A DNA stretch of 64,000 bases from Novosphingobium sp. HII-3 (GCF_002916655.1 NZ_PPSM01000014.1:310001-374000), one strand, 5' to 3'; positions 32,358 to 42,103 are shown, numbered from the stretch's first letter. The notes: generated by a model not told the origin, from the sequence alone. Numbers and translations: made by a program.

Positions 32358-33287
32358 ATGACCATGCACAAGCTTGCGGGCATCGAACTTGGCGGAACGA
32401 AGACCGTCGTCGTCCTTGGCGCCCAGGGCCGTATCGACGAACGGGTCGAGTTTTCCACCACCGAACCGGCCGAGACGCTGGACCGCGCAATCGCCGTGAT
32501 TGAGGGCTGGCGGGACGACAAGCCGGTGGATGCCGTGGGCATCGCCAGCTTCGGCCCGATCCGGGTGGACCGCAACGCGGCCGACTACGGTTCGATGCTC
32601 GATACGCCCAAGCCCGGCTGGAGCGGAGCGGAAGTGGTGGCGCCGGTGCTGGAGGCGCTGGAGCGCCCCGTCGCGCTGGATACCGACGTGAACGGAGCCG
32701 CGCTGGCGGAGCACCGCCACGGCGCGGGGCAGGGGTGCGAGAGCATGGTCTACATCACCATAGGCACCGGAATCGGCGGCGGCGTCCTCATCAACGGCGC
32801 GCCCGCCCATGGCCTGCTCCATCCCGAGATCGGCCACGTGCGCCTGCGCCGGGCCGCTGCTGACGGCTTCGAGGGCGCCTGCGCGTTCCATGGTGACTGC
32901 ATCGAGGGTCTGTTGAGCGGCCCCGCCCTGGCTGCGCGGTTCGGCACTCACCCCTCCCGCATCGATCCCGACAATCCCGTGTGGGAGCCGGTGGCGCAGG
33001 ACCTCGCGGAATTGCTCGCGATGCTGGTCCTGACAGTGTCGCCGCAACGCATCGTCGTGGGAGGTGGGGTTTCCGGTCGGCAGCGTCATCTCCTGCCGAT
33101 GGCGATCGACCGGGTGCCCGCGCTGCTGGGCGGCTACTTGCGCGACTGCACGCGCCACAAGCTCGCGGGGATGATCGTACCGCCAACGCTGGGCGACGAT
33201 GCCGGGCCGATGGGGGCGCTGCTGCTGGCGGCCAAGGCTTTCGACGCGCATCCCATCCCGACCCCGGCGAGCCACTTGCCTGTTTGA
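32358..33287 (+). CDS. ROK-family sugar kinase, fructokinase type
   Basis: ROK kinases phosphorylate free hexoses with ATP in the cytoplasm. The 309-residue product has the ATP-binding ELGGTKTVV near its start, a catalytic-region TDVNGAALAEHRHG, TIGTGIGGGVL, and the ROK zinc motif HPEIGH followed by CAFHGDCIEG (Cys175, His178, Cys181). The CxFHGDCxEG version is typical of fructokinases, so fructose is the likely substrate. GGACGGG precedes the ATG; a second ATG at 32364 is possible. The divergent LacI-type gene is its likely regulator. Confidence 0.92.
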   Translation: MTMHKLAGIELGGTKTVVVLGAQGRIDERVEFSTTEPAETLDRAIAVIEGWRDDKPVDAVGIASFGPIRVDRNAADYGSMLDTPKPGWSGAEVVAPVLEALERPVALDTDVNGAALAEHRHGAGQGCESMVYITIGTGIGGGVLINGAPAHGLLHPEIGHVRLRRAAADGFEGACAFHGDCIEGLLSGPALAARFGTHPSRIDPDNPVWEPVAQDLAELLAMLVLTVSPQRIVVGGGVSGRQRHLLPMAIDRVPALLGGYLRDCTRHKLAGMIVPPTLGDDAGPMGALLLAAKAFDAHPIPTPASHLPV

Positions 33288-33471
33288 TGATCGTTCCATC
33301 CTCGTGAACGAATGTTGCGCGCCTCTGAAATCGTGTTACACCTTCATCGATGCCAAGAGCCTCGCCCGGAGCGGGGCAGGCGGGCAGTACGAGCCGAAAT
33401 GGCCCAGAATGCCGCAGCCCTGACGGTGAGGAAGCAGGCGCGGCAACGCAGTGAGGATCGCGGAGAAAGTT

Positions 33472-36400
33472 ATGAGCGCACGTCAGGTGACCGTCCCCCC
33501 GAAAGCTTCCAAAAAGCACCGGGCCTCCTCTTCCAACGGGCTGGAGAACGCACTTGCCGACGAAGTGCGCGGCGCGCTCCTGCCAGGCGACTCGCCCGAG
33601 GGTGGCTGGATGGACGAAGCGGTGCGCTTCCTGCTCGCCACCGCCGCAACAAGGGAGCCGGGGCGTCCGGCGCTTGACCTCACCTCCGTAAGCGAGGAGC
33701 GCCGCATCCTGCGCATCGCTCTCGTCAACGACGACATGCCGTTCCTCGTCGACTCGGCGGCGGCGGCCCTTGCCGAAGCCGGGCTGGTGATCGACCGGTT
33801 GGTCCATCCGGTCGTTGCCGTGCAGCGCGACGGGGCGGGCAAGCTGACCGGCATCGTGTCCGATCCTGCCGAGGCGACCGGCCGAGAGTCGATGATCTAC
33901 ATCGAGACGCCGCGCGGCGATGCGCGCCAGCGGCGCCACTTGCTCCGCTCTCTCGAGAGCACCTTCGACGATGTGCGCACGGCGGTGGCTGACTGGCCGC
34001 AGATGGTCGATGCGCTCCGTGCGGATGCGGAGAAGCTGGAGGGTAAGGCCATCGACGATGCGGAGGGCGCCGCCCTGCTGCGCTGGTTCGCGGACGGTAT
34101 GCTGACCCAGCTCGGCCATGTGACGCGCAGCCGCGATGGCAGCCGCACCGAGCGCCTCGGCCTCTGCCGCCGCTGGGAGGAGGACGTCCTGTCGGACGCC
34201 AGCTACGCCCGCGCCTTCGCGGCCTTCGACGAAGCGCTGGCCGCCGGCTCGGTCAGCGCGCCTCTGGTGGTCAAGGCCAACCGTACGTCCACCGTCCATC
34301 GGCGGGTGCCGCTGGACCTGTTCCTCGTGCCGCTGATGGAGGAGGGCAAGGTGACCGCGCTTTCGGTCCACGCCGGTATCTGGACGAGCGCTGCGCTGGC
34401 GACCGCGCCGGACCGCGTGCCGCGCCTTCGCCGTCAGCTTGCCGCGCTGGCCGAGCGGATGGACCTCGATCCCAAGGGCCACACGGGCAAGGCGCTGGCC
34501 CATGCCCTCACCAGCCTGCCGCACGATCTGGTGCTCGGCCTCGGCGAAGCCGACGTGGAGCGACTGGCGATGACCATGACCGCTCTGGTCGACCGCCCGC
34601 GCCCGCGCCTCCTGCTCGCCCATACGCCGCTGCTGCGTCATCTCTTTGCCTTCGTGTGGCTTCCGCGCGACGTGCTTTCCACGCAGATCCAGCAGCGCAT
34701 CCGCACTATGATCGAACGCGCGGCCGATGCGCCGACGCTGGACTGGAGCCTGCAGGTGGAGGCGGGCAACCTCGCCATGCTGCGCTACACGCTCGACGTG
34801 CGGCAGGGCATCCGCGAGCCTTCCGAGGCCGATCTGGACCGTGAGCTGCAGATCATGCTGCGCGGCTGGACCGAAGCGGTGGAGGCCGCGCTCGCCGCCA
34901 CCATGGAGGCCGGGCGTGCGGCAGCCGTCGCGGGGCGCTACGCCGAAGCCTTTCCGATGGGCTACCGCACGGAGTCGGGTCCGGGTGAGGCGGCGATCGA
35001 CATCGCCTATCTGCGCCGCATCGCCGTAGGTGAAGGCGGAGCGGCCGAAGGCGGCGTCCAGCCCGCTCACCGGGACGTACGCTTCCACACCCGGGAAGAC
35101 GACCCGGAAAGCCGCGTGCGCCTCAAGATCTACCAGTCCGAAGGCGGCCTGCCGCTGTCCGATGCGGTGCCGGCGCTCGAGAACTTCGGGTTTCGTGTCC
35201 TCGCCGAGATCCCGACCGCGCTGGAGCACGGCAGGCTCGGCACGATCCACGACTTCGTTCTCGAAGCGGCCGACGGCCGCGCGCCCGAGGATGTGCTCAA
35301 CCGCGCGCCGATGGTGGAAGAAGCCTTGCGCGGCGTCCTGAACGGCGCGGGCGAAAACGACGCGTTCAACCGCCTCGTACCGGGCCTTGGACTGGAGCGC
35401 GGGGAGGCGAACTGGCTGCGTGCGTGGTATCGCTATCTGCGCCAGGCCGGGACGCACTTCGGTATTCCCACCGTAGTCGACGCCCTGCAAGGCGCACCCG
35501 GCGTGACCACCGCGATCATCGCCCTGTTCCGTGCCATCCACGATCCCGCCTTCGGGGGAGACCGTGCCAAGGCCCGTGCCGAGGCCGAGGAAGCGATCCG
35601 CACCGGCCTCGCGAACGTCAGCGCGATCAATGACGACCGCCTGCTGCGTGCCTTCCGCGACATCGTGCTCGCCATGCTGCGCACCAACGCCTTCGCGCCT
35701 GCCGGAGAGACGGCGCTGGCGTTCAAGTTCGATTCCGCGCTTGTGCCGGGGCTGCCCAAGCCGCTGCCCTGGCGCGAGATCTTCGTCTATTCGCGCCGGG
35801 TGGAAGGCATTCACCTGCGTTCCGGCCCGGTTGCGCGCGGCGGCCTGCGCTGGTCGGATCGTCGTGATGACTTCCGCACGGAAATCCTGGGCCTGATGAA
35901 GGCGCAGCGCGTGAAGAATGCCGTCATCGTACCGACCGGGGCAAAGGGCGGCTTCTATCCCAAGCAGCTTCCCGATCCGAGCCGCGACCGCGCCGCCTGG
36001 GCCGCCGAGGGGCAGGCGAGCTACGAAATCTTCATCGAGACGCTGCTGTCGATCACGGACAATATCGTCGACGATCGCGTGGTCCATCCCGCAGGCGTGA
36101 CGGTGCTTGACGGTGAAGACCCCTACTTCGTGGTCGCCGCCGACAAAGGGACGGCCAAGTTCTCCGACGTCGCCAACGGTATCGCCGAGCGCCGGGACTT
36201 CTGGCTGGACGACGCCTTCGCGAGCGGAGGCTCGAACGGCTACGACCACAAGGCGATGGGCATCACCGCGCGCGGCGCCTGGCTGTCCGTGCAGCGTCAC
36301 TTCCTGGAAATGGGCGTCGACATCCAGACCCAGCCGGTCCGCGTGGCGGGCTGCGGCGACATGTCGGGCGACGTGTTCGGCAACGGCATGCTGCTGTCGA

Positions 36401-38229
36401 AGTCGCTCAAGCTGGTTGCGGCTTTCGACCACCGTCACATCTTCCTCGACCCCGATCCTGACCCGGCAAAGAGCTGGGCAGAGCGCAAGCGGCTGTTCGA
36501 GCTGCCGGTGTCGAGCTGGAACGATTACGACACGGCCCTGATCTCCAAGGGCGGCGGCGTCTTCCCGCGTAGCCTCAAGTCCATTCCGCTGAGCGAGGAG
36601 ATCCGCGCGGTGCTGGGCATCAGCGCGAGCGAGATCGATCCGGACTCGCTCATCACGGCCATCCTTTCCGCGCCGGTGGACCTGCTCTGGTTCGGCGGCA
36701 TCGGTACGTACGTGAAGGCATCCAGCGAAAACAACGTGCAAGTGGGCGATCCGACGAACGATGCCTTGCGCGTGAGCGGCAACGAGGTTCGCGCCCGCGT
36801 CATCGGCGAAGGCGCGAACCTTGGCGTCACCCAGGCCGGCCGCATCGAGTTCGCCTCGCGCGGCGGGCGCATCAATGCGGACTTCATCGACAACTCGGCG
36901 GGCGTCGACTGCTCGGACAACGAGGTCAACATCAAGATCGCCCTTGCCGCTGCAAAGCGCGCGGGCAAGCTGTCCGAGAAGAAGCGCGTAGAGCTCCTGC
37001 ACGCGATGACCGATGAAGTGGCGGCCCTCGTGCTTGAGGACAACCGCCTGCAAGCGCTCGCGCTGTCCATCGCCGAACGCGGCGGGGTGCAGGCGATGCC
37101 TTCGCACATGCGCCTGATCGAAACGATGGAGGAAAGCGGCTATCTCGACCGTCGCACCGAAGGGTTGGCCGAGAACGAGGTGCTGCTCCGCCGGGCGCAG
37201 GACGGTCGCGGCCTCACCCGGCCGGAGCTGGCGGTCCTGCTCTCCAGCGGCAAGTTGCAGCTGCAGGCGGCCATCGAAGACAGCACGCTGCCTAACGATC
37301 CCGGTCTCACCGACCTGCTGCTTTCCGCCTTTCCCAAGCCGATGCAGGAGAAGTACGGCCGTTTCATCGAGGAACACCGCCTGGCGCGAGAGATCATCGC
37401 GACCAAGCTGGCCAACCGCATCGTCAACCGCCTCGGCATCGTCACCCCGTTCGAGCTGGCCGAGGAAGAGGGCGCTCCGCTTGCCCAGGTGGCGGCAGCC
37501 TTCGCCCTGGCGGACAGGCTGCTCGGGCTCACCGCGCTGTGGGAGAAGGTGGAAACCGCGCCCATGGCGGAACCCGCTCGCATCGCGCTGTTCGACACGG
37601 TTGCCGTGGCGGTCCGGGGCCACATGGCGGACCTGCTGCGTGCCGGTGCCGGGCAACTCGCGCCCTCGGAGCTGGCTGCGCGTCTGGACAAGGGCGTCAC
37701 GACGCTGTCCACCGATACGCATGAACTGCTGGGCGAGCGCACGGCCGCGCACTCGCGCAGGCTGCACGCGGGGCTGGTGGAACTCGGCGCGCCGAATGAT
37801 GTGGCCGACGAGGTGACGCACCTGTTCGACCTTGACGGGGCCGTGGGCATCGCCTCGCTTTCGGCGGAAGTGGGCATACCGCCGCGCCGCCTCGTCGCGG
37901 CCTTCACGCGCGTAGGTGCGGGGCTGGGCCTCGACTGGGCGCAGGCGACGGCGGCAATGATGAGCCCGTCGGACCCCTGGGAGCGCCTGCTGGTGGCAGG
38001 GCTGGCGCGCGACTTCCAGCAGATGCGGCTCGACTTCCTGCGGGGCCTTGCGCGCACCAAGCTGGGCAAGAGCGACCCGCTTGCGGCGACCGAGGAGTGG
38101 GGCCGCCAGCACAAGGGCGCCATCGACGCCTTCCGTGGAGTGGTTCACCGCGCCGAGAATACGGTCACGATCTCGGCCGCCATGCTGGCGCAGATCGCCA
38201 GCCAGGCGCGCAACCTCCTGGCGCGGTAA
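33472..38229 (+). CDS. gdhB: NAD-specific glutamate dehydrogenase, large (about 180 kDa) type
   Basis: This enzyme oxidises glutamate to 2-oxoglutarate and ammonia, mainly in amino-acid catabolism. The 1585-residue chain is the size of the 180-kDa class. N-terminal ACT-like regulatory segments are seen (NDDMPFLVDSAAAALAEAGL, about 90-110). The catalytic region includes SGPVARGGLRWSDRRDDFRTE (about 784-803), NAVIVPTGAKGGF with the catalytic Lys, and the dinucleotide-binding CGDMSGDVFGNG. ATG 33472 has GGAGA upstream; an in-frame GTG at 33451 is an alternative. The next transcript is the convergent Lrp-type gene, with a hairpin between. The neighbouring Phe/Tyr and Arg degradation operons both feed glutamate to it. 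Confidence 0.96.
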   Translation: MSARQVTVPPKASKKHRASSSNGLENALADEVRGALLPGDSPEGGWMDEAVRFLLATAATREPGRPALDLTSVSEERRILRIALVNDDMPFLVDSAAAALAEAGLVIDRLVHPVVAVQRDGAGKLTGIVSDPAEATGRESMIYIETPRGDARQRRHLLRSLESTFDDVRTAVADWPQMVDALRADAEKLEGKAIDDAEGAALLRWFADGMLTQLGHVTRSRDGSRTERLGLCRRWEEDVLSDASYARAFAAFDEALAAGSVSAPLVVKANRTSTVHRRVPLDLFLVPLMEEGKVTALSVHAGIWTSAALATAPDRVPRLRRQLAALAERMDLDPKGHTGKALAHALTSLPHDLVLGLGEADVERLAMTMTALVDRPRPRLLLAHTPLLRHLFAFVWLPRDVLSTQIQQRIRTMIERAADAPTLDWSLQVEAGNLAMLRYTLDVRQGIREPSEADLDRELQIMLRGWTEAVEAALAATMEAGRAAAVAGRYAEAFPMGYRTESGPGEAAIDIAYLRRIAVGEGGAAEGGVQPAHRDVRFHTREDDPESRVRLKIYQSEGGLPLSDAVPALENFGFRVLAEIPTALEHGRLGTIHDFVLEAADGRAPEDVLNRAPMVEEALRGVLNGAGENDAFNRLVPGLGLERGEANWLRAWYRYLRQAGTHFGIPTVVDALQGAPGVTTAIIALFRAIHDPAFGGDRAKARAEAEEAIRTGLANVSAINDDRLLRAFRDIVLAMLRTNAFAPAGETALAFKFDSALVPGLPKPLPWREIFVYSRRVEGIHLRSGPVARGGLRWSDRRDDFRTEILGLMKAQRVKNAVIVPTGAKGGFYPKQLPDPSRDRAAWAAEGQASYEIFIETLLSITDNIVDDRVVHPAGVTVLDGEDPYFVVAADKGTAKFSDVANGIAERRDFWLDDAFASGGSNGYDHKAMGITARGAWLSVQRHFLEMGVDIQTQPVRVAGCGDMSGDVFGNGMLLSKSLKLVAAFDHRHIFLDPDPDPAKSWAERKRLFELPVSSWNDYDTALISKGGGVFPRSLKSIPLSEEIRAVLGISASEIDPDSLITAILSAPVDLLWFGGIGTYVKASSENNVQVGDPTNDALRVSGNEVRARVIGEGANLGVTQAGRIEFASRGGRINADFIDNSAGVDCSDNEVNIKIALAAAKRAGKLSEKKRVELLHAMTDEVAALVLEDNRLQALALSIAERGGVQAMPSHMRLIETMEESGYLDRRTEGLAENEVLLRRAQDGRGLTRPELAVLLSSGKLQLQAAIEDSTLPNDPGLTDLLLSAFPKPMQEKYGRFIEEHRLAREIIATKLANRIVNRLGIVTPFELAEEEGAPLAQVAAAFALADRLLGLTALWEKVETAPMAEPARIALFDTVAVAVRGHMADLLRAGAGQLAPSELAARLDKGVTTLSTDTHELLGERTAAHSRRLHAGLVELGAPNDVADEVTHLFDLDGAVGIASLSAEVGIPPRRLVAAFTRVGAGLGLDWAQATAAMMSPSDPWERLLVAGLARDFQQMRLDFLRGLARTKLGKSDPLAATEEWGRQHKGAIDAFRGVVHRAENTVTISAAMLAQIASQARNLLAR

Positions 38230-38240
38230 GGTCGGGGGCA

Positions 38241-38269
38241 GGCGGCTTCCTGCGCCGGCAGGAGCCGCC
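38241..38269. terminator. Bidirectional hairpin between gdhB and lrp-type gene
   Basis: GGCGGCTTCCTGC (38241-38253) pairs with GCAGGAGCCGCC (38258-38269) with one bulged base and a four-base loop. It fills the gap between the two convergent stop codons. No T tract. Confidence 0.55.
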
Positions 38270-38271
38270 GG

Positions 38272-38733
38272 TCACGCCACCGGAAGGGAGCGCTTCTCCT
38301 TGATCGTCTCCAGGACGATGATCGATTTCACGTCGCGCACGCCCGGAATGCGCAGGAGCGTACGCAATGTGATCTGCGACAGATGCTCCACGTTCCGCGC
38401 CATCACCCGCACCAGATAGTCCATGTCCCCCGTCACCGCGTGACAGGCGATCACGTGTGGGTTCTCGGCAATGGCCTTCTCGAAGCGCGCGATGTTCTCA
38501 TCCACGTGAGCGACGAGGTTGATGAGGACATAGGCTTCCAGTTCGAAACCCAGCAGGCGCGCGTCGAGGACAGGGGCATATCCGCGGATCACCCCCTCAT
38601 CCTCAAGCCGCTTTATGCGCCGGCTTACCGGGGTGGCGGAAAGCGCCACACGCTCCGCCACCTGCGCCACCGGCATCCGCGCATCATCCTGAAGAGCGGC
38701 GATGATCCCGCGATCGAATTCGTCCAGCTGCAT
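38272..38733 (-). CDS. Lrp/AsnC-family transcriptional regulator
   Basis: A 153-residue regulator with the N-terminal helix-turn-helix (DFDRGIIAALQDDARMP, then VAERVALSATPVSRRIKRLEDEG at about 20-42) and a C-terminal RAM ligand-binding domain (about 65-145) ending with the VKSIIVLETIKE segment. Proteins of this family sense amino acids. It is divergent from phhA with 107 bases between starts, so it is the probable regulator of the phenylalanine/tyrosine block, in place of the PhhR activator of pseudomonads. A GTGGA-T-TCCAC palindrome lies in the shared region. Confidence 0.95.
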   Translation of the reverse strand: MQLDEFDRGIIAALQDDARMPVAQVAERVALSATPVSRRIKRLEDEGVIRGYAPVLDARLLGFELEAYVLINLVAHVDENIARFEKAIAENPHVIACHAVTGDMDYLVRVMARNVEHLSQITLRTLLRIPGVRDVKSIIVLETIKEKRSLPVA

Positions 38734-38761
38734 GTATCACCCCCATCCGACCTAACTTATG

Positions 38762-38772
38762 GTGGATTCCAC
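38762..38772. promoter_or_regulatory. Inverted repeat, candidate Lrp-type operator
   Basis: GTGGA-T-TCCAC lies between the divergent lrp-type gene and phhA, 29 bases from the former and 69 from the latter. It is a perfect 5-1-5 palindrome in a short AT-richer stretch. Confidence 0.35.
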
Positions 38773-38840
38773 TAATAGCACCGGCTGGGTGCGCTTCAAT
38801 CCGCACGGAACTCGCGCCTGAGGTGTGGTACTCTTTTCGC

Positions 38841-39695
38841 ATGAAGAAGCCCTGCACGCTCACAACCAGCAGCGGCCTTCGAGGAGAGTACGAAGGCGCC
38901 GCCGACGATTACACCGTCGGGCAGGACTGGCATGCCTACACGCCCGAGATGCACGACCGCTGGCGGCGTCTCTTCGCGCGGCAATCCGAGCTTGTACGGA
39001 CGCACGCCTGCGCCTCCTTCGGTGAAGGGCTGGCCCGCCTCGATTGCAGCGCGGGCATCCCGCGCTTCGAGGACGCCAACGTCGTGCTCGAAGCGGCGAC
39101 CGGATGGAGCCTCGTTCCCGTGCCGGGCTTCATCCCGGACGCCACGTTCTTCGATCATCTGGCACACCGGCGCTTTCCGGTGACGCGGTGGCTGCGCGAG
39201 GAGCATGAGCTCGATTACCTCGTCGAGCCGGACCTTTTCCATGACTTCTTCGGCCACGTGCCGATGCTGCTGGACCCGGCCATAGCCGATTTCCTGGAGC
39301 TGTACGGAAAGGCCGGCGCGCGTGCGCTGGAGATGAATGCGCTCGACATGCTGGCGCGTATCTACTGGTACACCATCGAATTCGGCCTTGTGCGCGAGGA
39401 TGGCGGACTGCGGGTGTTCGGGGCGGGCATCATGTCCTCCTCGGGCGAAACACGCTACGCGATCGAGGACTGCGAGGTGCTGCGCCTGCCCTTCGATCCG
39501 GTCCGCGTCATGCGAACCGGCTACATGATCGACAGCTTTCAGAAGACGTACTTCGTCCTCGACAGTCTGCCTCAGCTCATCGAATCGCTCGTGAGCCTCG
39601 ATTTCGGCCCCATTTACGAAACCTGGCGGGATGAACCGCCAATCCCCGCCGGTGAACGGCTGGCGGGGGAAACACCTCTCGGAGCACCTGCATGA
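38841..39695 (+). CDS. phhA: Phenylalanine 4-monooxygenase
   Basis: PhhA hydroxylates phenylalanine to tyrosine with tetrahydropterin and O2, using a mononuclear iron. The 284-residue product has the iron ligands His134 and His139 ([13 protein letters not shown]) and Glu180 ([10 protein letters not shown]), the [20 protein letters not shown] segment and the C-terminal DSLPQLIE. It is the size of other bacterial PAHs and lacks the regulatory ACT domain of animals. ATG 38841 is the first ATG of the conserved region; a GTG at 38823 would add six residues. The stop overlaps hpd by four bases. Confidence 0.96.
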   Translation: MKKPCTLTTSSGLRGEYEGAADDYTVGQDWHAYTPEMHDRWRRLFARQSELVRTHACASFGEGLARLDCSAGIPRFEDANVVLEAATGWSLVPVPGFIPDATFFDHLAHRRFPVTRWLREEHELDYLVEPDLFHDFFGHVPMLLDPAIADFLELYGKAGARALEMNALDMLARIYWYTIEFGLVREDGGLRVFGAGIMSSSGETRYAIEDCEVLRLPFDPVRVMRTGYMIDSFQKTYFVLDSLPQLIESLVSLDFGPIYETWRDEPPIPAGERLAGETPLGAPA

Positions 39696-40792
39696 CCGAC
39701 CTGTTCGACAATCCCATCGGGCTCGACGGCTTTGAATTCGTCGAGTTCTCGGCGCCGGAAAAAGGCGTGCTGGAACCCGTGTTCGAGGCCATGGGCTTCA
39801 CCCGCATCGCGCGGCACCGTTCGAAGGATGTCGAGCTCTGGCGGCAGGGCGCGATCAACTTCATCACCAATTACGAGCCGCACAGCCCGGCGTGGTTCTT
39901 CAGCCGTGAGCATGGCCCTTCGGCCTGCGGCATGGGCTTCCGGGTGCGCGATGCGCGCGCCGCATACGCGCAGCTTCTCGCCCGTTCGGCCGAGCCGGTC
40001 TCCGTCGCCACGGGCCCGATGGAACTGCACCTTCCCGGCATTCGCGGCATCGGCAACTCGATCATCTACCTGATCGACCGCTACGAGAAGGACGGCAACG
40101 GCGCTCTGTCGATCTACGACATCGACTTCGAGTACCTGCCCGGCGTCGATCGTCATCCCAAGGGTGCCGGATTCACGGACATCGACCACCTGACGCACAA
40201 CGTCTACGGCGGGCGCATGGCCTATTGGGCGGACTACTACGAGAAGCTCTTCAACTTCCGCGAGATCCGCTACTTCGACATCAAGGGCGAATACACCGGC
40301 CTCACCAGCCGCGCGCTCACCGCCCCCGACGGCAGGATCCGCATCCCGCTCAACGAAGAGGCCGAGGGCGGCAAGGGCCAGATCGACGAGTTCCTCCGGG
40401 CCTTCAACGGCGAGGGAATCCAGCACATCGCCCTCATCTGCGACGATCTCATCGGCGCATGGGACAAGCTCAAGGCGCTCGGCGTGCCGTTCATGACCGC
40501 GCCCCCGGAAACGTATTACGAAATGCTGGAGGAACGCCTTCCCGGGCACGGCCAGCCGACCGAAGCGCTCAAGAGCCGGGGCATCCTGCTCGACGGGACC
40601 ACGGACGGCGGACAGCCGCGCCTGCTGCTGCAGATCTTCGCCGAGGCGCGGGTCGGCCCGGTGTTCTTCGAATTCATCGAGCGCCGCGGCGACGACGGCT
40701 TCGGGAACGGGAACTTCAAGGCGCTGTTCGAAAGCATGGAGCGCGACCAGATCCGTCGCGGCGTGCTGAAGGTGGATGAGCCGGCCGAATAA
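39692..40792 (+). CDS. hpd: 4-hydroxyphenylpyruvate dioxygenase
   Basis: Hpd converts 4-hydroxyphenylpyruvate to homogentisate. The 366-residue chain has two VOC-type halves, and the catalytic half bears the iron ligands His166 (IDHLTHNV), His245 (GIQHIAL) and Glu327 ([11 protein letters not shown]). The segment [17 protein letters not shown] and the C-terminal [14 protein letters not shown] are also family hallmarks. It is coupled to phhA by an ATGA overlap, so phenylalanine, tyrosine and 4-hydroxyphenylpyruvate steps are made together. The aminotransferase between them is not encoded here. Confidence 0.97.
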   Translation: MTDLFDNPIGLDGFEFVEFSAPEKGVLEPVFEAMGFTRIARHRSKDVELWRQGAINFITNYEPHSPAWFFSREHGPSACGMGFRVRDARAAYAQLLARSAEPVSVATGPMELHLPGIRGIGNSIIYLIDRYEKDGNGALSIYDIDFEYLPGVDRHPKGAGFTDIDHLTHNVYGGRMAYWADYYEKLFNFREIRYFDIKGEYTGLTSRALTAPDGRIRIPLNEEAEGGKGQIDEFLRAFNGEGIQHIALICDDLIGAWDKLKALGVPFMTAPPETYYEMLEERLPGHGQPTEALKSRGILLDGTTDGGQPRLLLQIFAEARVGPVFFEFIERRGDDGFGNGNFKALFESMERDQIRRGVLKVDEPAE

Positions 40793-40870
40793 GGCCGCTC
40801 GCCGAAACGAGGTTTGGGAGAGCCGGGCGGGTCCACGCAGATCCGCCCGCAACTTCCCGGGAGAGAGACG

Positions 40871-41428
40871 ATGACGCAAGGCAAGGCCCCCACACTCGGC
40901 GGCATCCATCACGTGGCGTACCGCTGCCGCGACGCCAAGCAGACGGTGGATTTTTACCGCGACGTCATGGGCATGGATTTCATGCTGGCGATCGCAGAGG
41001 ACACGGTGCCTTCCACGGGGGCGCCCGACCCCTACATGCACGTCTTCCTCGACTGCGGAGGCGGCAACGTGCTTGCCTTCTTCGAACTGCCGAACGCGCC
41101 CGAGATGGGACGGGATGAGGCAACCCCGGCCTGGGTGCAGCACATCGCCTTCAAGGTGGACAGCGAAGCCGACCTGCTTGCCGCCAAGACGAGGGCCGAG
41201 GCCGCCGGGCTGGATGTCATCGGCCCGACGCATCACGGCGTCTTCAAGTCGATCTACTTCTTCGATCCGAACGGGCACCGCCTTGAACTCGCCTGGCAGT
41301 TCGGCACGGCGGATCAGATGGAAAGCCTGCGCGCGGTTGCGGACGACATGCTCGACGAATGGGCGCGCACCCGCAAGGCGCCGCGTCATGCGGCCTGGCT
41401 GCACGAGAAGATCGCGGCGGAAAGCTGA
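40871..41428 (+). CDS. Small VOC-superfamily metalloprotein (glyoxalase/extradiol dioxygenase type)
   Basis: The 185-residue product is a single vicinal-oxygen-chelate module pair. It starts GGIHHVAYRCRDAKQTVDFYRD and has His13 or His14, His91 (VQHIAFKV) and Glu139 (HRLELAW), the spacing used by type I extradiol dioxygenases and glyoxalases to bind a metal. A C-terminal helical tail (about 150-185) is added. GAGAGAG precedes the ATG. It lies between hpd and maiA on the same strand, where other bacteria often have homogentisate dioxygenase, and so probably acts in the same pathway; its reaction is not known. Confidence 0.85.
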   Translation: MTQGKAPTLGGIHHVAYRCRDAKQTVDFYRDVMGMDFMLAIAEDTVPSTGAPDPYMHVFLDCGGGNVLAFFELPNAPEMGRDEATPAWVQHIAFKVDSEADLLAAKTRAEAAGLDVIGPTHHGVFKSIYFFDPNGHRLELAWQFGTADQMESLRAVADDMLDEWARTRKAPRHAAWLHEKIAAES

Positions 41429-41433
41429 CCGCG

Positions 41434-42090
41434 ATGGCTACGCCCCTTCGCCTTCACGGCTACTGGCGAAGCTCCACCACGTACCGGCTGCGCATCGCGC
41501 TCAAACTCAAGGGGCTGAATTACGAGCTTGTCCCCGTGAACCTGCTCGCTGCCGAGCAGCGGAGCGAGAGCTACCGGACGCTCAACCCCTTCGCGGGCGT
41601 CCCTGTGCTGGAAGCGGACGGCCATGCGCGGGCACAGTCGATGGCCGTTCTCGAATGGTTGGACGAGCGCTACCCGCAGCGACCCTTGCTGCCCTCGGAC
41701 ATCGAGGCGCGGTTCGTCGCCCGTGAACTCGGCATGGCCATCGCGACCGAACTCCACGCGCCGCTGAACCTGCCGGTGCTCCAATACCTCAGGCATGACC
41801 TCGGGCATTCGCAGGCGGAGGTGGACCGCTGGTATCATCGCTGGCTCGAAAAGACGCTGCAGGGCGTGGAGGCGCGGCTGAGGCAACGCGACACCGGCGA
41901 GTTCCTGTTCGAGGCTCCCGGCTACTTCGAATGCGTCCTGCTGCCCCAGCTCTACAACGCGCGGCGCTTCGCCTTCGATCTTGGCGACTACCCCCGGATC
42001 ACGCGGATCGAGGCCGCGTGCCGTGACCTGCCCGAATTCCTCGCCGCGCATCCGGACCACCAGCCCGAAGCCGCCGCGCCTTCGTCCTGA
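41434..42090 (+). CDS. maiA: Maleylacetoacetate isomerase (zeta-class GST)
   Basis: MaiA isomerises maleylacetoacetate to fumarylacetoacetate with glutathione. The 218-residue chain has the GST thioredoxin-like start with the zeta-class serine motif YWRSSTTYRLRIAL (Ser13/Ser14), the cis-Pro region FAGVPVLEADG, and the C-terminal LPQLYNARRFAFDL, all typical. It begins 5 bases after the VOC gene's stop and ends the block; fumarylacetoacetate hydrolase is not present. The next gene converges from the other strand with only 13 bases between. Confidence 0.93.
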   Translation: MATPLRLHGYWRSSTTYRLRIALKLKGLNYELVPVNLLAAEQRSESYRTLNPFAGVPVLEADGHARAQSMAVLEWLDERYPQRPLLPSDIEARFVARELGMAIATELHAPLNLPVLQYLRHDLGHSQAEVDRWYHRWLEKTLQGVEARLRQRDTGEFLFEAPGYFECVLLPQLYNARRFAFDLGDYPRITRIEAACRDLPEFLAAHPDHQPEAAAPSS

Positions 42091-42103
42091 TCCGGGGGAA
42101 AAG

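Noticed and set aside
32791-38148. Very long minus-strand open frame (1785 codons) opposite gdhB
   Set aside because: It is exactly antisense to the NAD-GDH gene, has no recognisable domain and a composition expected from the complement of GC-rich codons.
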